Of a stretch of DNA of 64,000 nt, positions 24,887 through 34,630 are shown one piece after another. The notes beneath the pieces are model-generated. The model was given only the letters and a program-made list of their open reading frames with translations. It searched no databases and was not told the origin of the DNA. Each line of letters opens with the position of its first letter. Positions within the stretch are counted from its first letter, which is position 1. The stretch is from Thiohalocapsa sp964524185 (lineage in GTDB: Bacteria > Pseudomonadota > Gammaproteobacteria > Chromatiales > Chromatiaceae): positions 4,909 to 68,908 of the forward strand of contig CAZGCI010000008.1 of NCBI GenBank assembly GCA_964524185.1, written 5' to 3'. The position numbers and the translations under genes are program-made.

Positions 24887-27800
24887 TCAATTTTGGTCCA
24901 GGAAGGGGCTCACGGCTGGCGCGGGTGTGCGCCGCCCCCCGTTGTCGACGCCCGACGATGTGCGGCTAGCGGGGGCGCCTGTACTGCCGTTGCTCGTGGC
25001 CTCCGGCCCCAGCAGGTCCGGCAGCGAGCGGATGCCGTTGCTGCCACCGACGCGCTGCACCTCAGGCTCGTCCCAGGGACCGGTGACCCGGTATTCGAAG
25101 CTCGCGAGCTGGCTGACGGCGTTGCCCGACACCTGATCCGCGAGCAACACGGCCGCCCCCACCAGGGGACCGCCGGCTACGGCACCGGCGATGGCCACAC
25201 CGGTGCCGATCTTCGGTGTCACGCGGACGTTCTGGTCGAAGCCCTGCTCCAGCAGGTTCACGCTGCCGCGCACCCGGATGTCTGCGGTCGAGGACAGAAT
25301 ATCCAGGCGGCCGATCCGGGCCTGACCCTGACCGATGGACAGTTGCCCGTCGATGCTGTCGAAGGTGAACCCGGCGGTAAACAGGTCGCGGAAATCGAGG
25401 CTGAGCCGTCGCTCCAGGGCGCCCAGATTCAGCACCCCGAGCAAGCGGCCGACCCCCGGCTCCACTTCCAAGAGGCGGCCGGCGCCGATGTCTAGGGTGA
25501 GGCTGCCGCGGGCGCGCGCGAGCCGGAAGCCATTCGGGCCGCCGGGCCAGCTCAGCGTCAGCTCCGCCTTGGATGGCGCCCCGTCCAGGGCGCTGTAATG
25601 CCCGGCGTCGCGCAGCAGCGCGCCCAGATCCTGGCTGCGCAGGCTGACGGCCACGGCGGTCTCCGTGTAGTCGGTGGCGTCGCGGGTCCAACTGCCGCTC
25701 CCCGTGGCCGTCATCCGGGGGCCGGTGAGTGAAAAGTCCCTGGCCTCCAGGCCGTCCGGCACGCGTGCAAGGTCCAGCCGCAGCCGACCCAGCGTATCGC
25801 TGCCGTGGCGAAGCGCCTCGATCTGCACCGACAGCGGCGGCACCTGCCGCGGGTCCGGTCCGGTGGCGGTGGCCGGGTCGCTTGGCGGCTGGGCGCTCAG
25901 CAGTGGCTCCAGGTCCAGCGTGTCCAGTCGAATCGCCACCGGCGCGCGGTCGTCTCCGGGCAGTTGCACGCTGGCGCTGTTGTCTGCCGTCTCGAGGCCG
26001 ATGCGCCAGCCACCGTTGGCGGGTGTCACTGCGGCGCGGATAGCCTCGAACCGCAGAGCGCCGAGTTCAAGGGCGTCGGCGGACAGGCGCACCGGCAGCA
26101 GCGGTAGGTCCGACTGCCCACCCGGCCCGTCGGCCTGGGCCAGCAGCGGCTCGTTGGCGCGCCACCACTCGAGCCAGGTGCCGAGATCCACGGTGCCGAG
26201 CCTGCCTCCCACCTGGATGCCGGGGGTGGCAGGCAGCGCCTCCGGCACCTGGTTCAGGTCCACGGCGATGCGGCGCGGTGCGAGGGCGGTGCCATCGCGA
26301 TCCAGTTCCACCTGCGCGCCCAGGTCGTCGAGCTGCACGTTCACGAGGATTGGCTTGGCCGGCACCAGTGCTGTCTCCACACGGAGCGGGCGCGCGTCAC
26401 CGGCGGCCTTGCCGAAGGGCGGCGGCAGGTCCACCGCGAGACCGGTCAGCGCCGAGGTCAGCAACAGGCGCACGGGCGGGCGCGCCGCCGCGGCGTCGGC
26501 GTTGTCCAGACTCGCTTGCAACTGCCAGTCCACGTCACCCTCGGCCAGGGCCCACCAGGGACTCGGTAGGGCGTCTGCCAGGCGTGCCATCGGCGTGCTG
26601 CCGCGGGCGGTGACATCGGTGCGCCCGGCCGGGGTGTCCGCGTCCGGACGGTGGGTTGCGATATCGATGCGCAGGGCCTGTTCGCCAAACCGCGCCGCGA
26701 TGGCCTCGGCCTGCAGGCCCGAGTCGTCGAAGCGCAGGCTGCCGTCGATGTCTGTCAGCTCGAGCTCGGCATCGCGCAGCGTCAGCGCGGCGTCTTCGCC
26801 GAAGCTGAGTTCCCCCGCGTAGCCGAAGCGCAGGTCCCGCCGCAGCGGCACATCCAGTTTGAGCCCCAGGTGGCCGCTGCCGCCGACCGCCAGCGCCCGC
26901 GGAATGCCGCCGAGCGTCTCCGCCAGCGGTGTATCTGCGAGCACCGCCAGCCCGTCCGTGAGTGGGCCGGTGCCTGCGGTTTCGATGACGAGGTACTCGG
27001 GCTCCCAGAGGTTGGGTATCCGGGCCTGGCCCGAGGTGATGTCCGTGCCCAAAATGCGGCCGCTGGCGAGCTCCATGTCGAGGCTGCGGCGGTCGAAGCG
27101 CAGGGTTACGTCCAGGTCCTCCAGCCAGGGCCAGCTGCGTGCTTCCCGCCCTGCTGGCTCGTCCGCGGCAGACATGCCTGGGGCGTCGGATCGTCGGCGT
27201 GGTGGCTGGTAGTCCAGTACGCCGTCGCGCACGCGCAGCTCAAGCCGGAACCAGCCCTGGCCGTCGTCGAAGGGGAACGCCCCCAGGGGTCCACGCAGCA
27301 GCAGGTCGCCGGAGCCGAGCTCGCCGGCGACGATGGCGCGGTCCAGCCAGTCGTAAAGCCCCGCGTCCATCCTCGAGACCGGCAGGTAGCGCGGCACCGC
27401 ATCGGCGTTGCCGCCGCGGACGTGGGTGTGCAGATCGATGTACGGCGGCGCGTCCGGCAGGGTGCGCAGCCAGAGTCGGCTCAAGGTGTTAACGTCCGGG
27501 GTGTCGACCGCCAGGGCATCGCTCCAGACCTCGAGCCCGGTCTCCGTCTGGCGCCATTGCAGCAGCCCAGCAAGCCGCGTCAGTTGCAGCGGCTCGACAA
27601 GGTGCGGGCGGATGTCTAGATGCGCGTCCTGGGCTGTGATGCCGACGGCGCCGCGCCCGGGTGCGGCGGAGAAGCGCAGATCGACGCCGTCCAGCGGCGG
27701 AATCGGCCCCGCCGCCGGGATGTCTGCCGCGGCCGCGTCGGCCTGCGCAGGGTCCGGGCCGACGCCGAGCCCGGCGATTCGGCCCTGTGCAAGCCAGTCC

Positions 27801-29051
27801 CTAACGCCCTCGCTGCCGTCGCCAGGCCAGTCCAGGCGCACCTGCACGGCCTCGAGCCGACCGGCGATGCGCCCCGCCAGCGCCGGCTGCAGCGCCGCGG
27901 GCACCGCGTCGGCCGCCGCGAAGGCCGCCACCTCTGCTAGGCGTGCCAGCGGCAAGCCGCCGAGCCAGCCCTGCATGCGTCGGACGCCGCCATTGTCCGC
28001 GGCGGCGCCAATCAGCTGCAACGCCGTGTGCTCCGCTGTCAGCAGGTCGCCGAAGAGCTTGAGTTGCGGCACGTCCAGCCGCCAGCCGCCGTTGTCCTGC
28101 TCCCAGCGCGCGAGCCCGCCGACGTCGCCCAGGGTCAGCGTTGCGGGCGCCGCGTCGGCGTCAGCGTCGAGCCCCCCTGCAACCGGCGCCATCGCGTCTG
28201 CGGGGCGGCTGAGCACCAGGTCGTCCAGCCACACGCGGTTGGTGGAGCGCGTCCATTGGCCGCGCTCGAGCTGGTTCCAGGTGGTGAGGTGCAGCCCCTC
28301 CNNNNNNNNNNGCCGGTAAGCGCCCCTGGAGCAACCGGCCGAGGTCCCCGCCACGCCAGTCCGCATAGACCTGCCCAGACCAGGTGTCCGGCCGATGCGG
28401 CGGTCCGTGCAGGTCTGCGAGCAGCGTCAGCTCGCCGCCGGCGTCGCCGGGCGGCAGAGCGCGCACACGCAGTTGATGGCGGCCCGCTTGGTTCCAAAGC
28501 TCGGCGCGGTGGATGTGGAAACTGAGTGGCGGCGCGTCGCTGGCGGCGTCGGTCCAATAGAGGTCGCTGTCGGCCAGGCTGAAACGTCCCTCGCGCAGGA
28601 AGAAGGCGGCGGCACCGCCATCGCCACCGCCGAGCTGGCCGAGTCCGCGAACGCCAATGTGTCCATCTGCGCCGCGCTGCACCTCGAAGCGGGCCCCCAC
28701 CAGGGTGACGGCGTTGATGCGCGGTGCCGCTGCCTGCACGGAGGCGCGCAGGTCCAGGCCCACCCGCAGCGCCCGGAGGGCGAGCAGGCGTTCGCCGCTC
28801 TGTGGGTCATGCAGCACCGCGTCGTCGAGGCTCAGCTCCGGGCGCAGCCCGCGCAGGCGCAGCTCTAGGGCACCAACCGCCACGTCGGCGCCGAGCTCCT
28901 CGCTCAGGCGTTCGACGACGAGGGTGCGCAGCCCGTCTGCATGCGGCAGGGCGAGGCGCAGGACCAGGCTCAGCACCGCGACGGCGATCACCGCAGCGGC
29001 AGCAAGCCCGGTTAGGCGCCGCAGCAGGGTGCGCAGGAACCGGGTCACCAT
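24887..29051 (-). CDS. yhdP: YhdP/AsmA-like lipid transport protein, interrupted by assembly gap
   Basis: A very large protein (about 1,380 residues over both parts). The N-terminus has a single membrane helix (LTGLAAAAVIAVAVLSLVLRLALP), then a long repetitive beta-rich region, and the conserved C-terminal AsmA-like block PGVGRLLGVLNLGALERRLSLDFRDLF and GSVNLLEQGFDQNVRVTPKIG. YhdP is an inner-membrane-anchored bridge that moves phospholipids toward the outer membrane. Ten N at 28302 split the frame: the part after the gap reads in another phase unless the true gap is a multiple of three. The gene follows rng and precedes nit, the usual order. Confidence 0.9.
28302..28311. other. Assembly gap (10 N) inside yhdP
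   Basis: A ten-base N run that puts the two halves of yhdP out of frame. A true length divisible by three would restore one continuous frame, so ten is a placeholder. Confidence 0.95.
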
Positions 29052-29142
29052 TGGACGGGCGGCGCGCTGGGGCGCCGTCGGTGGGGTGGGCGAGCGATCT
29101 GCTGTTCGGACATCTGAGGCGGGAAGACCAGCACGGCGCCGG

Positions 29143-30597
29143 TCAGATCAGCACGACGTCATATTGCTCCTGGGTGTACAGGGCCTCCGCCTGCAACCGG
29201 ATCGGCTTGCCGATGAACTCCTCCAGCTCCGCGAGATGGCCGGATTCCTCGTCCAGCAGCCGGTCGACGACCTCCTGGGAGGCGAGCACCAGCAGGGTCT
29301 CGACCTCGAATTGGCGTGCCTCGCGCAGGATCTCGCGGAAGATCTCGTAGCAGGTGGTCTCGGCGGTCTTGAGTGAGCCGCGCCCGCCGCAGCAGGGGCA
29401 GGGCTCGCAGAGTACGTGCTCCAGGGACTCGCGGGTGCGCTTGCGCGTCATCTCCACCAAGCCGAGTGCGGACACCTCGGTGATGTGCGTCTTGGCATGG
29501 TCCTTCGCCAGACACTTCTCCAACGCCCGCAGCACCTGGCGCTTGTGCTCATCGTCGGTCATGTCGATGAAGTCGATGATGATGATACCGCCCAGGTTGC
29601 GCAGGCGCAGCTGGCGGCAGATGGCCTGGGCTGCCTCCAGGTTGGTCTTGAAGATGGTCTCCTCGAGGTTGCGGTGGCCGACGAAGGCGCCGGTGTTGAC
29701 GTCGATGGTGGTCATGGCCTCCGTCTGGTCGATGACCAGATGCCCGCCGGACTTGAGCTGCACCTTGCGCTCCAGGGCCTTGCGGATTTCATCCTCGACG
29801 CCGTAGAGGTCGAAGAGCGGCCGCTCGCCGACGTAGTACTCGATCCGCTCGACGATCTCCGGGATGTACTTGGTCGCGAAGGCGAGGGCCTTGTCCATGG
29901 TGGCGCGGGAATCGATGCGCACGCGCTCCACTTCCGGCGTCACCAGATCGCGGAGTGCCCGCAGTGCCAGCGGCAGGTCGTCGTGCATTGCCCCGATGCC
30001 ATCGCTGGTATCGCAGCGCTCCTTGATGCCGTGCCATAGCTTGGCGAGGAAGGCCATGTCGCGGCAGAGGGCCGCGTCGTCGACGGCCTCGGCCGCAGTT
30101 CGGGCAATAAAGCCGCCGGCGCGCTCATGCTCGTCGACGTAGCGCTGCAAGATCTCGCGCAGGCGTCTGCGCTCTTCGTCGTCCTCGATCCTCTGCGATA
30201 CGCCCGTGTTGCCGAGCCGTGGCATGAAGACCAAGTAGCGCGACGCGAGGGAAATGTTGGTGGTGAGTCGGGCGCCCTTGGTGCCGATGGGGTCCTTCAC
30301 CACCTGCACCACGATGTGATCCCCCTCCCGCACGAGGTCCATGATCTGCTCGCTGCGCGGCTCGCCGTCCCTGCCGACGATGTCGGAGGCGTGCAGGAAG
30401 GCCGCCCGTTCCAGCCCGACGTCCACGAAGGCAGCCTGCATGCCGGGCAACACCCGGCAGATGCGCCCGCGGTAGACGTTGCCCACGAGTCCGCAGCGCT
30501 CGGCCCGCTCGATGATGATCTCCTGCACCACGCCATTTTCCACCACCGCGACCCGGGTCTCCGGCGGAGTGACGTTGATGAGGATTTCTTCGCTCAC
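29143..30597 (-). CDS. rng: Ribonuclease G
   Basis: The 484-residue sequence begins MSEEILINVTPPETRVAVVENG and carries the S1-domain segment GNVYRGRICRVLPGMQAAFVDVGLERAAFLHASDI, the DNase-like domain with IIIDFIDMTDDEHKRQVL (metal-binding Asp), and the zinc-link CEPCPCCGGRG. RNase G processes the 5' end of 16S rRNA and degrades mRNAs. Its length without a long C-terminal scaffold separates it from RNase E. It starts three bases after the maf stop, and yhdP follows, the standard maf-rng-yhdP order. Confidence 0.96.
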   Translation of the reverse strand: MSEEILINVTPPETRVAVVENGVVQEIIIERAERCGLVGNVYRGRICRVLPGMQAAFVDVGLERAAFLHASDIVGRDGEPRSEQIMDLVREGDHIVVQVVKDPIGTKGARLTTNISLASRYLVFMPRLGNTGVSQRIEDDEERRRLREILQRYVDEHERAGGFIARTAAEAVDDAALCRDMAFLAKLWHGIKERCDTSDGIGAMHDDLPLALRALRDLVTPEVERVRIDSRATMDKALAFATKYIPEIVERIEYYVGERPLFDLYGVEDEIRKALERKVQLKSGGHLVIDQTEAMTTIDVNTGAFVGHRNLEETIFKTNLEAAQAICRQLRLRNLGGIIIIDFIDMTDDEHKRQVLRALEKCLAKDHAKTHITEVSALGLVEMTRKRTRESLEHVLCEPCPCCGGRGSLKTAETTCYEIFREILREARQFEVETLLVLASQEVVDRLLDEESGHLAELEEFIGKPIRLQAEALYTQEQYDVVLI

Positions 30598-30600
30598 GGG

Positions 30601-31275
30601 TCAGGAGTGGCTCAGGGTTGCGGAATCATAGACACGGGGTGCCGGCAGGGCGCTAATGCCCTCGGCGGCGAGGAGCTCGGCGGTCTCGTAGAGCGGCAGC
30701 CCCACAACACCGGACCAGCTGCCGTCGATGCCCACGACGAACACGGCGCCGAGTCCCTGCACCGCGTACCCGCCTGCCTTGTCCCTAGGCTCGCCGCTGG
30801 CCCAGTAGGCAGCGGCCTCTGCCGGGTGGATGTGCCGAAAGCGCACCCGCGTCTCGGTGAGCGCCGTCTGCTCGTGGGCGCCGATCACGGCGACCCCCGT
30901 CAACACCCGGTGCTCGCGCCCCGAGAGCAGTGCCAGCATCCGCGCGGCGTCGTCGGCATCCACGGGCTTGCCGAGAATCTGATCATCGCAGATTACCGCG
31001 GTGTCGGCCGCCAGCACGGTGGCTGACATCGATTGGCCACCGGCACCCGCCGCGAGGCTGGAGGACACCGCTCGCGCCTTGGAGACGGCAATCCGCAGCA
31101 CATAGTCCGCCGGTCGCTCACCGGCGCGCGGGGCCTCGTCCACGTCGGCGGATTGCACCGCGGGCGAGAGTCCGATCTGTCGCAGCAGCGCCAATCGCCG
31201 TGGAGATTTAGACGCCAGGATGAGCGGTTTTGCTGCAGTCGGGGCCGGCCCGTGTTGGCGTGGGTTGGATGCCAT
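30601..31275 (-). CDS. maf: Maf family nucleotide pyrophosphatase
   Basis: Maf proteins hydrolyse non-canonical or methylated nucleoside triphosphates (dTTP/UTP in the YhdE subgroup). ASKSPRRLALLRQIGL is the substrate-binding N-terminal motif, and VLAADTAVICDDQILGKPVDADDAARML contains the conserved acidic metal site. ATG 31275 is used; an in-frame GTG at 31290 would overlap rlmH by eight bases. The product is about 224 residues. It lies between rlmH and rng, all co-oriented, as in many proteobacteria. Confidence 0.92.
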   Translation of the reverse strand: MASNPRQHGPAPTAAKPLILASKSPRRLALLRQIGLSPAVQSADVDEAPRAGERPADYVLRIAVSKARAVSSSLAAGAGGQSMSATVLAADTAVICDDQILGKPVDADDAARMLALLSGREHRVLTGVAVIGAHEQTALTETRVRFRHIHPAEAAAYWASGEPRDKAGGYAVQGLGAVFVVGIDGSWSGVVGLPLYETAELLAAEGISALPAPRVYDSATLSHS

Positions 31276-31282
31276 GCAGTCT

Positions 31283-31780
31283 TCAGCCACGATGGTAGGG
31301 GTGGCCCTGGAGCTGGCTCCAGGCCCGGTAGAGCTGTTCCGCCACCACGACTCGCACCAGCGGATGCGGCAGGGTCAGCGGCGATAACGACCAGCGCTGC
31401 TCTGCCTGGGCCAGACAGTCCTCGCTCAATCCGTTCGGGCCGCCCACCAGCAGTGCAAGGTCGCGACCATCCGCGAGCCAGCCCGCCAGTGCGTTGGCCA
31501 GCTGCTCGCTGTTCCAGGCGTGGCCGCGGACGTCCAGTGCCACCACCCGCGCGCGCGGCGGCACGGCCGCCAGTAGTCGCTCGCCCTCATCGCGGCGCAG
31601 CCGCGGCAGCTCCCCGTCGGCGACCTGGCCGGTGCGCCCACGGCCCTTGCCGGCCAGGCCGCCGGGCACGGCCCTGAGCTCCAGCGCACACTCGGGCGGC
31701 AGACGGCGCGCATAGTCGTCGAAGCCGGCATCCACCCACTCCGGCATGCGCTGGCCGATGCTGATGAGGCGGATACGCAT
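31283..31780 (-). CDS. rlmH: 23S rRNA (pseudouridine1915-N3)-methyltransferase RlmH
   Basis: RlmH methylates pseudouridine 1915 in helix 69 of 23S rRNA on assembled ribosomes. The SPOUT-fold knot motifs are clear: LALLVGGPNGLS for SAM binding, and LSPLTLPHPLVRVVVAEQLYRAWSQLQGHPYHRG at the C-terminus, where YHRG is the canonical end. The 165 residues are slightly more than the usual 155, with a Gly/Arg-rich insert GLAGKGRGRTGQ. The gene is between a TPR protein and maf. The frequent upstream neighbours nadD and rsfS are absent. Confidence 0.96.
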   Translation of the reverse strand: MRIRLISIGQRMPEWVDAGFDDYARRLPPECALELRAVPGGLAGKGRGRTGQVADGELPRLRRDEGERLLAAVPPRARVVALDVRGHAWNSEQLANALAGWLADGRDLALLVGGPNGLSEDCLAQAEQRWSLSPLTLPHPLVRVVVAEQLYRAWSQLQGHPYHRG

Positions 31781-31789
31781 GCCGCTCCG

Positions 31790-32401
31790 TCAGCCGCCGG
31801 CGCGCGCTTGCAGCACGCCCAGCAGCCGCGTGGCCTCGGCGCCGATGTCGGACGTCGGGTCCAGATCACGCGCCCGAGTCAGGGCCTGCTCTGCGGTGTC
31901 TAGCGCTCCGGCCTGCAGGGCGACGAAGCCGAGACTCAGATGGATGCGCTGCCCGTCTGGGGCTGATGCGGCAGCCGCCTGCAGCACTTCAAGCCCCGCG
32001 GTGCTGTCGCCGGCATAGTGCAGCGCCAGGCCGAGGTCGTTTTTGGCACCGACGTCATCCGGCGTCAGCTCCACCAGGCGGCGGTACAGCGGCACCGCCG
32101 CGGCATAGCGCTGTGCGCTGAACAGGCGATCAGCCTCCCGGGCCAGCACGTCTGGGTCCGAGCTTGCGACTGCTGCCGCGGTGGCGGCCCCGTCATCCGC
32201 CAGCGCCGCACGCATCTGCTGACCCAGCTGCGCCATATCCGGCCCCTGGGCCTGGCTCGGCGCACCGGCCTGCGCGAGCGCCGGCGGGCGCAGCGGATGG
32301 CGCAAGTAGTAGTCGCGCGTCACGGCGAACACCGTGAAGCCGTAGAAGATGAGACCCAGCAAGAAGACGAGCCATTGCAGCAGGGTGAGCTTTGGAAACA
32401 T
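31790..32401 (-). CDS. TPR-repeat inner-membrane protein
   Basis: A 203-residue protein anchored by an N-terminal helix (LLQWLVFLLGLIFYGFTVFAV, residues 7-27) with the rest in the periplasm or cytoplasm. Residues 90-200 contain two to three tetratricopeptide units: FSAQRYAAAVPLYRRLVELTPDD, NDLGLALHYAGDSTAGLEVLQAA, and LGFVALQAGALDTAEQALTRARDLDP. TPR domains bind partner proteins; the partner is unknown. It is first in the run TPR-rlmH-maf-rng and starts with ATG 32401 in MFPKLTL. A short Gln/Gly/Pro linker joins helix and repeats. Confidence 0.75.
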   Translation of the reverse strand: MFPKLTLLQWLVFLLGLIFYGFTVFAVTRDYYLRHPLRPPALAQAGAPSQAQGPDMAQLGQQMRAALADDGAATAAAVASSDPDVLAREADRLFSAQRYAAAVPLYRRLVELTPDDVGAKNDLGLALHYAGDSTAGLEVLQAAAASAPDGQRIHLSLGFVALQAGALDTAEQALTRARDLDPTSDIGAEATRLLGVLQARAGG

Positions 32402-32630
32402 GGCGGGCAGAGGCGGCTGTTAGGTTTTCGCGCCAGCAAACGCGTGTGCGGATGGAGGCTGGCCGCCGCATGCTCGGAGCCGCCGGCGGGACTGTCAAGG
32501 ACGCTCGCTCGCGCCCCGCGCAGTCTAAGCTTGTGTGCGGGAAAAAATCATTTATGCTTCAAACGCCTGAAGCGGTACCGGTCGACTGACCCGAGTGCCG
32601 GGAAACGGCTGACACCAACGCCCAGGCCTG

Positions 32631-32663
32631 AGCCCGTTTGCAGAACGTGTGCGCAAACGGGCT
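32631..32663 (+). promoter_or_regulatory. Perfect 11-bp hairpin in the DUF4332 gene leader
   Basis: AGCCCGTTTGC (32631-32641) pairs with GCAAACGGGCT (32653-32663) around an 11-base loop, ending 64 bases before the start codon. No T-run follows, so it is not a typical terminator; an operator or leader structure is possible. Confidence 0.55.
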
Positions 32664-32727
32664 GGTCGCACCCGATGCCCACCACCGGCATCGGCCCCAA
32701 ACCGACGCAACAGCAGGAGAGACCGCC

Positions 32728-33135
32728 ATGCCCACCCATGTCAAAGAGCTCAGAGGGATGACCGACGCCGTCCTCAGTGTATTGACCGAGAAGGGGATTC
32801 TCGACAACGTGGCCCTGGTGGAGGCGGCGGCCGGCCCCACGCAGCGCAAGGCGCTGGCGGCTGAATGCGGCTGCGAGACATCGGTGGTGCTGGAGCTGGT
32901 GAACCGCGCCGATCTGTCCCGGATCAATGGCGTCTCCGGCGTCTACTCAGACCTGTTGGAGGCGGCGGGCGTGGATACCGTGAAGGAGCTCGCCACGCGT
33001 CGCCCAGACAACCTGCACGTCAAGCTGCTGGAGACCAACGAGGCCAAGCAGCTCACCCAACGCCCGCCCGCCGCAGGACAAGTGGAAGATTGGGTGGAAC
33101 AGGCCAAGGCGCTACCGAAGTTTGTGACCTACTGA
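32728..33135 (+). CDS. DUF4332 (helix-hairpin-helix-like) protein
   Basis: A 135-residue cytoplasmic protein with two helix-hairpin-helix-like units: LTEKGILDNVALVEAAAGPTQRKALAAECGC, then NRADLSRINGVSGVYSDLLEAAGVDTVKELATRRPDNLHVKL. The LSRINGVSGVYSDLLEAAGVDTV pattern is diagnostic of DUF4332, related to DNA-binding HhH domains. ATG 32728 follows GGAGAG by about seven bases. A perfect hairpin and an AT-rich tract near 32546-32570 lie upstream, pointing to a dedicated promoter. The gene stands alone and its function is unknown. Confidence 0.8.
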   Translation: MPTHVKELRGMTDAVLSVLTEKGILDNVALVEAAAGPTQRKALAAECGCETSVVLELVNRADLSRINGVSGVYSDLLEAAGVDTVKELATRRPDNLHVKLLETNEAKQLTQRPPAAGQVEDWVEQAKALPKFVTY

Positions 33136-33216
33136 CGGCGCACCGGCGCGCCAGGGGCCACCAAGGCGGCGGCTCAGACCGAAGGGCGACTGGGGCGCCG
33201 TTCACGGGCCAGGGGG

Positions 33217-33341
33217 AAGGGCCAAGGGCCGAGGGCGAAGGGCCAAGGGCCGAGGGCCGAGGGCCAAGGCGCGGAGGCGCCCCCCCAGCGGTCAGCGGTC
33301 GCGCCCGAGCCCCCAGCCCGAGCCCCTAGCCCCTAGCCCCT
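33217..33341. repeat. G-rich then C-rich heptad repeats forming an inverted pair
   Basis: 33217-33272 is eight consecutive heptads of the type AAGGGCC/GAGGGCC, and 33307-33341 is C-rich with AGCCCCT three times in tandem. The two blocks are roughly complementary, so the strand could fold back. The G-block could also form quadruplex-like structure. Confidence 0.8.
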
Positions 33342-33413
33342 TCCGCAACAGGGCTTGCGCCCTTTCGTCATCGGGGGCTCAACACGGGTGTCGGCCGTCC
33401 CCACCTAGGGGGC

Positions 33414-33950
33414 ATGACGAACGAGTTTCCCTCCACGCGTGACATGCCCTCGCGCCTCGGCAAGGCGATGCTGATCGCCGCCTGGGTCGTGGGCCTGGCG
33501 CTTCTGGTGCTGCTGTTTCAAAACTACCTGGAACGCCAGTTCAATCCCAACCCTGAGCCGGCCCTGCGTGTCGACGCCGCCGGCGTGCCCAGCGTCGTGT
33601 TGCAGCGCAACCGCATGGGTCACTACGTGATGGGCGGCAGCATCAATGGCGAGCGGGTCACCTTTCTGGTCGATACCGGCGCCACCGCCGTGGCATTGCC
33701 CCTGGCGCTGGCACAGCGGCTGGGGCTGCCGCTGCGCCCGGGCGGCATGAGCAAGACTGCCAACGGGCTGGTGCGGACCTGGACCACCCGACTGGACAGC
33801 GTGGATGTCGCGGGCCTCACCGCATATGACGTTCGTGCCGTGGTCATGCCCAACATGCCGGGCAATGAGGTCCTGCTCGGCATGACCTACCTGAGGCGCT
33901 TCGAGCTGATTCAGCGCGGCGACACCCTCACGCTGCGCTCGCCCGGCTGA
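33414..33950 (+). CDS. Retropepsin-like aspartic protease, TIGR02281 type
   Basis: A 178-residue protein with an N-terminal membrane helix (AMLIAAWVVGLALLVLLF, about 18-36) and a single retropepsin domain. The catalytic motif is VTFLVDTGATAVALP, followed by the flap-side LGMTYLRRFELIQRGDTLTL. One Asp per chain means it must dimerise to work. TIGR02281 proteins are clan AA membrane-anchored proteases of proteobacteria with unknown substrates, probably facing the periplasm. Met11 is an alternative start. It converges with the PHP gene 16 bases away. Confidence 0.85.
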   Translation: MTNEFPSTRDMPSRLGKAMLIAAWVVGLALLVLLFQNYLERQFNPNPEPALRVDAAGVPSVVLQRNRMGHYVMGGSINGERVTFLVDTGATAVALPLALAQRLGLPLRPGGMSKTANGLVRTWTTRLDSVDVAGLTAYDVRAVVMPNMPGNEVLLGMTYLRRFELIQRGDTLTLRSPG

Positions 33951-33965
33951 CCCGCTGGACAGCGC

Positions 33966-34598
33966 TCACCGCGATCGCAGTGGTGTCCCCGCCGGCCGCG
34001 AGGTTGATGCGCCAAACACCAGCGTCTCGCGGATGCCGAGCTCCGCCGCCACATGGCGCGCGACGGTCTGGTTCAGCCAATTGGGCTGGTGGGCGTCGGA
34101 GGAGATGACGAAGCGGAAGCGGTTCACGTAGGCGCCGTACTCGGCCTGCCACTCGCAGCGCCAGATGTAGCGGTTGTTGATCTCCACCAGGCAGTCCGGC
34201 GGCACCCGGTCGAGGTCCGTGCCGAGCGCGTGTGGATGGGCGACGATGATGGGTTGCCCCGCCGCGAGCAGCGTCTCCAGCGCGCGATAGTCGGCGTCGC
34301 GGTCGTAGCAGTGGAAGATGCGGTAGTCGCAGTCCGCCGCCAGCGCCGCCGGCACCCACTCGTGGCCGTTCACCTCCATGCCGACATGGAGTCCAGCGGC
34401 CATGACCTCGGCGCGGTAGTCATCCCAGCGGTCGACGACCATCTCGAAGTGATCGCTGATGCCGCGCACCCGCGCATGCCCCAGCGCGGCAATGAGGGCG
34501 ATGGTCTGCTCCGGCACCACGGAGCTGTCCGCGTCCGACCACGTGCTATGCACGTGCAGATCCTGCGGCAGCGGCGCGGGGCGCACGGTTGGGCTCAT
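33966..34598 (-). CDS. PHP-domain metal-dependent phosphoesterase
   Basis: The 210-residue protein opens with the PHP motif I HVHSTWSDAD (residues 14-23) and has RGISDHFEMV as motif II, IFHCYDRD, IIVAHPHA as motif III, and VISSDAH as motif IV. These His and Asp residues bind three metal ions in PHP phosphoesterases. ATG 34598 is chosen because the frame upstream is antisense-like and belongs to the cNMP-binding gene's neighbourhood. The gene follows that cNMP-binding gene by 32 bases. The substrate is not predictable; histidinol phosphate is less likely because of the short length. Confidence 0.8.
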   Translation of the reverse strand: MSPTVRPAPLPQDLHVHSTWSDADSSVVPEQTIALIAALGHARVRGISDHFEMVVDRWDDYRAEVMAAGLHVGMEVNGHEWVPAALAADCDYRIFHCYDRDADYRALETLLAAGQPIIVAHPHALGTDLDRVPPDCLVEINNRYIWRCEWQAEYGAYVNRFRFVISSDAHQPNWLNQTVARHVAAELGIRETLVFGASTSRPAGTPLRSR

Positions 34599-34630
34599 GT
34601 GAGGGTCATCCTGGAGGCCGTACACGTTGC

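Noticed and set aside
33217..33341. CRISPR array
   Set aside because: The units are 7 bases, contiguous and without unique spacers; there is no cas gene.
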